Shown in pieces: positions 7,600-10,238 of a DNA stretch of 10,238 bases. Numbering within the stretch: the first letter of the stretch is position 1; each line of letters starts with the position of its first letter. Under the pieces are notes generated by a model, which was not told where the DNA came from, searched no databases, and saw only the letters and a list, made by a program, of their open reading frames with translations. This DNA comes from DATFMH01 sp035267045 (lineage in GTDB: Bacteria; Bacteroidota; Rhodothermia; Balneolales; DATFMH01), in the NCBI GenBank assembly GCA_035267045.1, contig DATFMH010000090.1, positions 1-10,238 of the forward strand, read 5' to 3'. The translations under genes and the position numbers were made by a program.

Positions 7600-7950
7600 T
7601 TAAATACGTGTCTTTTTAAGTATACTATATGAGATTTTTGCGATTTCATCGGCAGAACTATATAATTTTGTATATATGTCTATGGAAATATATTCGGTAT
7701 CCTTGAGTAGTGATAACCAATATTTTGTTTCGAGACATTCTTTATAAGCTATTGATATTTTAGCCGAAAAATCATCTTCAGAAATGGCCCCGTTGGCTTC
7801 AGCTACATTAGCACCAATAGATGTACCACATCTTAAAAGTTGACGTGAAAGAGTGTATTCTTTTTTCTCTTTTTGTAGATATTTGTAGAGCTTAATAATC
7901 TTAATAGAAAACTCATAGGATTTATCATATAAAACATTTTCCTTCTTCAT
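7600..7950 (-). CDS. Four-helix bundle protein (23S rRNA intervening-sequence type)
   Basis: The 116-residue protein matches the four-helix bundle family first found in intervening sequences of 23S rRNA genes. The hallmark SRQLLRCGTSIGANVAEA lies at 35-52, followed by EDDFSAKISIAYKECLETKYWLSLL (58-82). Helices are predicted at about 7-27, 33-51, 58-83 and 91-112. Length is normal and the frame is intact from ATG at 7950 to TAA at 7600. The molecular function is not established. Relatives include the Avd accessory protein of diversity-generating retroelements, a positively charged nucleic-acid-binding pentamer, but no reverse transcriptase is present here. By direct count the gene is about 30% GC (104 of 350), against about 50-58% in sampled lines of its neighbours. 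It interrupts a functionally coherent operon and is bracketed by inverted 7-bp arrays, all pointing to later insertion. Confidence 0.9.
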   Translation of the reverse strand: MKKENVLYDKSYEFSIKIIKLYKYLQKEKKEYTLSRQLLRCGTSIGANVAEANGAISEDDFSAKISIAYKECLETKYWLSLLKDTEYISIDIYTKLYSSADEIAKISYSILKKTRI

Positions 7951-7960
7951 AAGTTTCTAA

Positions 7961-8009
7961 TCTGATAATTGGTCATTGTTAATTGATCATTGTTACCTGA
8001 TCATTGAAG
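7961..8009. repeat. 7-bp tandem array, right flank of the four-helix cassette
   Basis: On the plus strand the units are tctgata, attggtc, attgtta, attgatc, attgtta, cctgatc and attgaag, starting every 7 bp from 7961. The core pattern alternates ATTGATC-like and ATTGTTA units. This matches the minus-strand reading of the left array (ATTGATA and ATTGTTA), so the two arrays are inverted relative to each other. The last two units run through the stop codon of the LolA-like gene (8001-8003). The array also covers most of the upstream region of the four-helix gene. Confidence 0.75.
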
Positions 8010-8762
8010 ATGTTTCATGTTTTGGATGGAGAAGAAGCGGTCGGATATCGGTTTGTTGAAGGTTAGCGTATGGTAATCGAGCATGGTTTTGTGGCCCTTT
8101 TTGTCGGCCGGGACCATTTCCATATGCGCCGGAAGTTCACGTCCGCCCAGTTGCTTGATATCGGAGGCAGTCATCGTATTGACCAGGTTGCCGTCTTCGT
8201 CATAAAACTCGGCCCGCAATTCCATGTAACCTTTTTTTGTAATCCAGACGAGCACTTTGCCCCATACAACCGGTGCGTTTGGTTTCGGTATCATCCGGAT
8301 TTTATAGCAGGGATAATTATTAATGGTAGTGTCACCGGCCATTGTATGATTATAATCCGTAACTACCGATGATTCCTTTATCAGGTCATCATTCGTGAAA
8401 TCAGAACCCATCCACGATTGCATCATCATGGATGGCGGGAGCTTGACAACCCGGCTGATGCGCGGCACCCAGTTCCATATCTCTCTTTTTCGTTTGAGAA
8501 AGGCTGAGCCTTTATCGCGCGCGGGTTCGGTGATAAGTATCATGGAATAGTCGTGGCCTTTCGACCAGAACTTGAATTCGACGCTGCGCGACCAGGTTGG
8601 GCGAATGATCTTCATGGTAACATCGGCCTGCGATGTGTTGCCCCGCATTTTTTGATCCATCTTTTTGACGATATCGGTAGCGTCCTGCGCAAATGATGAT
8701 GTGGCCAATGTGATCAGAAAGATGACCGGTAAGATGATTAGAATGAATCGTTTTGTTATCAT
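8001..8762 (-). CDS. Periplasmic LolA-like outer-membrane lipoprotein-sorting protein
   Basis: From the ATG at 8762 the protein has 253 residues. A signal peptide (MITKRF plus hydrophobic core) has a cleavage-like SFA/QD at 25/26. There is no lipobox Cys, so it should be soluble in the periplasm. The body matches the LolA-like 'outer membrane lipoprotein-sorting protein' family: KGSAFLKRKREIWNWVPRISR (84-104 region), then WMGSDFTNDDL (117-127), and a C-terminal half of amphipathic strands that would close a half-barrel around a hydrophobic ligand. Relatives often sit beside RND/MMPL or ABC exporters, which fits here. A TTG at 8768 would add only two residues and is not preferred. The start is 15 bp after the TetR stop. 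It probably shuttles substrate between the FtsX-type permeases and the outer-membrane barrel. Its ligand is unknown. Confidence 0.88.
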   Translation of the reverse strand: MITKRFILIILPVIFLITLATSSFAQDATDIVKKMDQKMRGNTSQADVTMKIIRPTWSRSVEFKFWSKGHDYSMILITEPARDKGSAFLKRKREIWNWVPRISRVVKLPPSMMMQSWMGSDFTNDDLIKESSVVTDYNHTMAGDTTINNYPCYKIRMIPKPNAPVVWGKVLVWITKKGYMELRAEFYDEDGNLVNTMTASDIKQLGGRELPAHMEMVPADKKGHKTMLDYHTLTFNKPISDRFFSIQNMKHLQ

Positions 8763-8777
8763 TTCCAATAATTGCCG

Positions 8778-9371
8778 TTATGAAGGTTTGCGTTTATGAA
8801 GGTACTCGTTGACGATACTGTCGACGACGTCATCTAACGGATATTTTTCTACCGCCAGGTAATGCAATAAAATACCGTCGAGCAATGCCGCCAGCTTGAA
8901 TGTCTCGGTTTGTACATCAGGGATATTGAGTTGTACGAGCAGGTTACCCAGGTAATCATAGTATTTCCGGGAATACTGATCCATTCGTTTTAATAGTGAT
9001 TGATTCTCATAGACCTGCATAAATAGTCTGGCATAGAGCTGCCAGAAATGAGGATGACTCTTGAAAGATTCTTTCATCATATATAGAATATCTTTAAAAA
9101 TGGTTTCTGGAGCCGATTTGGTGAACTCTTCCTCGCTTATTTGAGGCATGCAGCTGTCGAATCCTTTTTGGATAACATCCTCCAATAACTGTTCTTTGCT
9201 ATCGAAATAATTATAAATCAATCCCTTGGCGACACCGGCGTTTTCAGCAATATGACTCATGCTTGTAGCACGATACCCTTTATCGGCAAAGAGTCGGAGA
9301 GCAGCATTTAATATAGACTCACGCCTGCTCTTGCGTATTTGTTCGAATTCTTTTGATGAACGTGGACTCAT
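8778..9371 (-). CDS. TetR/AcrR-family transcriptional repressor
   Basis: The 197-residue protein has the N-terminal TetR DNA-binding domain. ILNAALRLFADKGYRATSMSHIAENAG (20-46) leads into the recognition helix VAKGLIYNYFDSKEQLLEDV (47-66), where the YNYFDSKEQLL pattern is diagnostic. The remaining 130 residues form the helical ligand-binding and dimerisation domain, whose sequence does not reveal an effector. It lies in the operon, 19 bp after the methyltransferase and 15 bp before the LolA-like gene. Autoregulation is therefore likely, through the 18-bp palindrome over the promoter at 10076-10093. The inducing ligand may be the exported compound, as is usual for TetR-controlled pumps; that is inference. 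Confidence 0.95.
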   Translation of the reverse strand: MSPRSSKEFEQIRKSRRESILNAALRLFADKGYRATSMSHIAENAGVAKGLIYNYFDSKEQLLEDVIQKGFDSCMPQISEEEFTKSAPETIFKDILYMMKESFKSHPHFWQLYARLFMQVYENQSLLKRMDQYSRKYYDYLGNLLVQLNIPDVQTETFKLAALLDGILLHYLAVEKYPLDDVVDSIVNEYLHKRKPS

Positions 9372-9390
9372 TGATGTAATCTCATATTAG

Positions 9391-10059
9391 TCATTGTTTC
9401 TTCTTAGCCAGAAACACTTCACTCGGGAATGTGTTTTGACTGATAAATGTATGTTTATCGATTTTGAAACCGGCTTTGACCAGGTATTCTGACAATTCAA
9501 CCGGCCTGCAATATGTGAGCAGAGCCGGAATATGAACAGCCAGCGATTTCCAGAATTTGTGATACCATTTATTTCCAAATGACATACATGTGATGACCAG
9601 TTTACTTTCAGGCTTTAATACCCGGTGGAATTCATTCAAAATGGGGGTGAACATATGCTCCGGTAACAAGTCGAACATATAATTGTTTATCAGAACATCA
9701 ATAGATCCGGTTTCACAGGATAGCTGATCGGCTGATTCGATTTTTAACGTGTAGTTATCGTTATCCGAATTACCTTGTAAACTTTTTCTCGCCTGTGCGA
9801 TCATATCGGGCGATAAATCCACTCCCGTCGAATATCCTTCTTTATTAATTTCGACGATTTTTTTGAACAACAGTCCGGTGCCGACTGCGACTTCCAAAAC
9901 TGCATCTTCGTTCCGGATATCCGCGTATTCCCAAACCTTATCCTGGGCCTTCGACTCGGTCAGTTTTCCCCAGAAATCGTAAAACCACGCCACCTTGCTG
10001 AAACTGTGACGGATGTTATCTGTTGATTCGTTCCGTTTTATGATTTTATTCGTTGGCAT
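9391..10059 (-). CDS. Class I SAM-dependent methyltransferase
   Basis: The 222-residue cytoplasmic protein has a Rossmann-like methyltransferase fold. Motif I is VLEVAVGTGLL (54-64), the acidic residue that binds the ribose is Asp81 in GVDLSPDMI, the adenine-contact region is ESADQL (108-113) and the motif IV region is DVLINNYMFDLLP (121-133). Next comes FHRVLKPESKLVITCMSFG (144-162). The pattern resembles UbiE/COQ5 and small phospholipid or quinone methyltransferases. The hydrophobic stretch around 166-183 (KFWKSLAVHIPALLTYCRP) hints at a membrane-associated substrate. The exact substrate cannot be assigned. It is the first gene of the TetR-controlled operon, so it may modify the transported molecule or a lipid. 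The ATG at 10059 gives the normal N-terminal extension; no strong Shine-Dalgarno is seen. Confidence 0.88.
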   Translation of the reverse strand: MPTNKIIKRNESTDNIRHSFSKVAWFYDFWGKLTESKAQDKVWEYADIRNEDAVLEVAVGTGLLFKKIVEINKEGYSTGVDLSPDMIAQARKSLQGNSDNDNYTLKIESADQLSCETGSIDVLINNYMFDLLPEHMFTPILNEFHRVLKPESKLVITCMSFGNKWYHKFWKSLAVHIPALLTYCRPVELSEYLVKAGFKIDKHTFISQNTFPSEVFLAKKKQ

Positions 10060-10075
10060 ATATAAGTACCATTTA

Positions 10076-10093
10076 TGACTGACTGTTCAGTCA
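10076..10093. promoter_or_regulatory. Putative TetR-family operator (18-bp palindrome)
   Basis: TGACTGA (10076-10082) and TCAGTCA (10087-10093) form a perfect 7-bp inverted repeat with a 4-bp spacer. Its length and TGACTGA-type half-sites are like many AcrR-subfamily operators. It lies 17 bp upstream of the methyltransferase start and touches the predicted -10 box at 10093-10098, so a bound repressor would block transcription start. The likely binder is the TetR protein encoded at 8778-9371. Confidence 0.65.
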
Positions 10094-10121
10094 ATGTAAA
10101 GCATGGCCAAAGGAATGTCAA
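10093..10121 (-). promoter_or_regulatory. Sigma70-like promoter of the minus-strand operon
   Basis: Read on the minus strand, a perfect -35 TTGACA (10116-10121) is followed by a 17-bp spacer and a -10 TACATT (10093-10098, four of six consensus positions). The start of transcription would fall near 10085, inside the palindrome, about 25 nt before the methyltransferase ATG. No other promoter of this quality is visible at the internal junctions, so it may drive the whole run of genes. Confidence 0.55.
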
Positions 10122-10180
10122 TAGTATTATGCGTTTGGTGGTAAAGTGTTTTCGAATTAAAAATCGGGAAGATAGATTTT

Positions 10181-10238
10181 AGAAGGCAGAAGGCAGAAGG
10201 CAGAAGGCAGAAGGCAGAAGGCAGAAGGCAGAAGGCAG
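10181..10238. repeat. Perfect 7-bp tandem array (AGAAGGC)n, cut by the window edge
   Basis: Eight perfect copies of agaaggc plus two bases run to the end of the window, so the true length is unknown. The array starts about 60 bp upstream of the operon promoter. A 7-bp unit is not a codon multiple and no open frame leads into it from this side, so it is most likely intergenic. Perfect conservation suggests recent expansion by slippage, in contrast to the degenerate array at 52-86. Confidence 0.9.

Noticed and set aside
7600..7950. Diversity-generating retroelement accessory (Avd)
   Set aside because: The four-helix fold is shared, but there is no reverse transcriptase, template repeat or variable repeat in the window, so only the broader family is called.
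8763..8768. TTG start of the LolA-like gene at 8768
   Set aside because: It adds two residues only; the ATG at 8762 gives a standard signal peptide with MITKRF.
10181..10238. CRISPR array
   Set aside because: Units are contiguous 7-bp copies without spacers, and no cas gene is present; the same holds for the arrays at 52-86, 7567-7594 and 7961-8009.

Overview
The window reads as chromosomal DNA of a Gram-negative bacterium. Several proteins carry Sec-type signal peptides, one is an outer-membrane barrel, and one belongs to the periplasmic LolA-like family. The GWxTD-type protein, the SD-poor starts and the many intergenic 7-bp tandem arrays suggest the FCB superphylum in the broad sense (Ignavibacteria, Calditrichota, KSB1 or Bacteroidota-like lineages). 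A TTGACA-N17-TACATT promoter argues mildly against classical Bacteroidia. The assignment is inference; no rRNA or marker phylogeny is available here.

Layout. At the left, hisA (histidine biosynthesis, minus strand) is divergent from a 657-residue secreted GWxTD-type protein (plus strand), across an AT-rich spacer holding a 9-bp inverted repeat. The next 315 bases have no gene but carry a roughly 200-bp element bounded by 15/16-bp inverted repeats, which looks like a MITE or a decayed insertion.

The rest, about 3.27-10.06 kb, is one minus-strand gene series. In transcription order it holds a SAM methyltransferase, a TetR-family repressor, a periplasmic LolA-like carrier, two FtsX/LolC-type ABC permeases, a LolD/MacB-type ATPase and an outer-membrane beta-barrel. 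Most junctions are 3-19 bp or overlap. A sigma70-like promoter with an 18-bp palindrome over its -10/start region lies upstream of the methyltransferase, where the TetR protein would be expected to bind. Together the genes cover inner membrane, periplasm and outer membrane, so they look like a regulated, Lol-like route for moving a lipid, lipoprotein or hydrophobic compound outward. The substrate cannot be read from the sequence.

The main surprise is an insertion inside this operon. Between the LolA-like gene and the first permease lies a roughly 430-bp AT-rich cassette (about 30% GC in the gene, against about 50% in sampled neighbouring lines). It encodes a four-helix-bundle protein of the 23S rRNA intervening-sequence type. 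It is bounded by two 7-bp-period arrays in inverted orientation, which reach the stop codon of one neighbour and the start codon of the other. Two further 7-bp-period arrays with different units lie at the two ends of the window.
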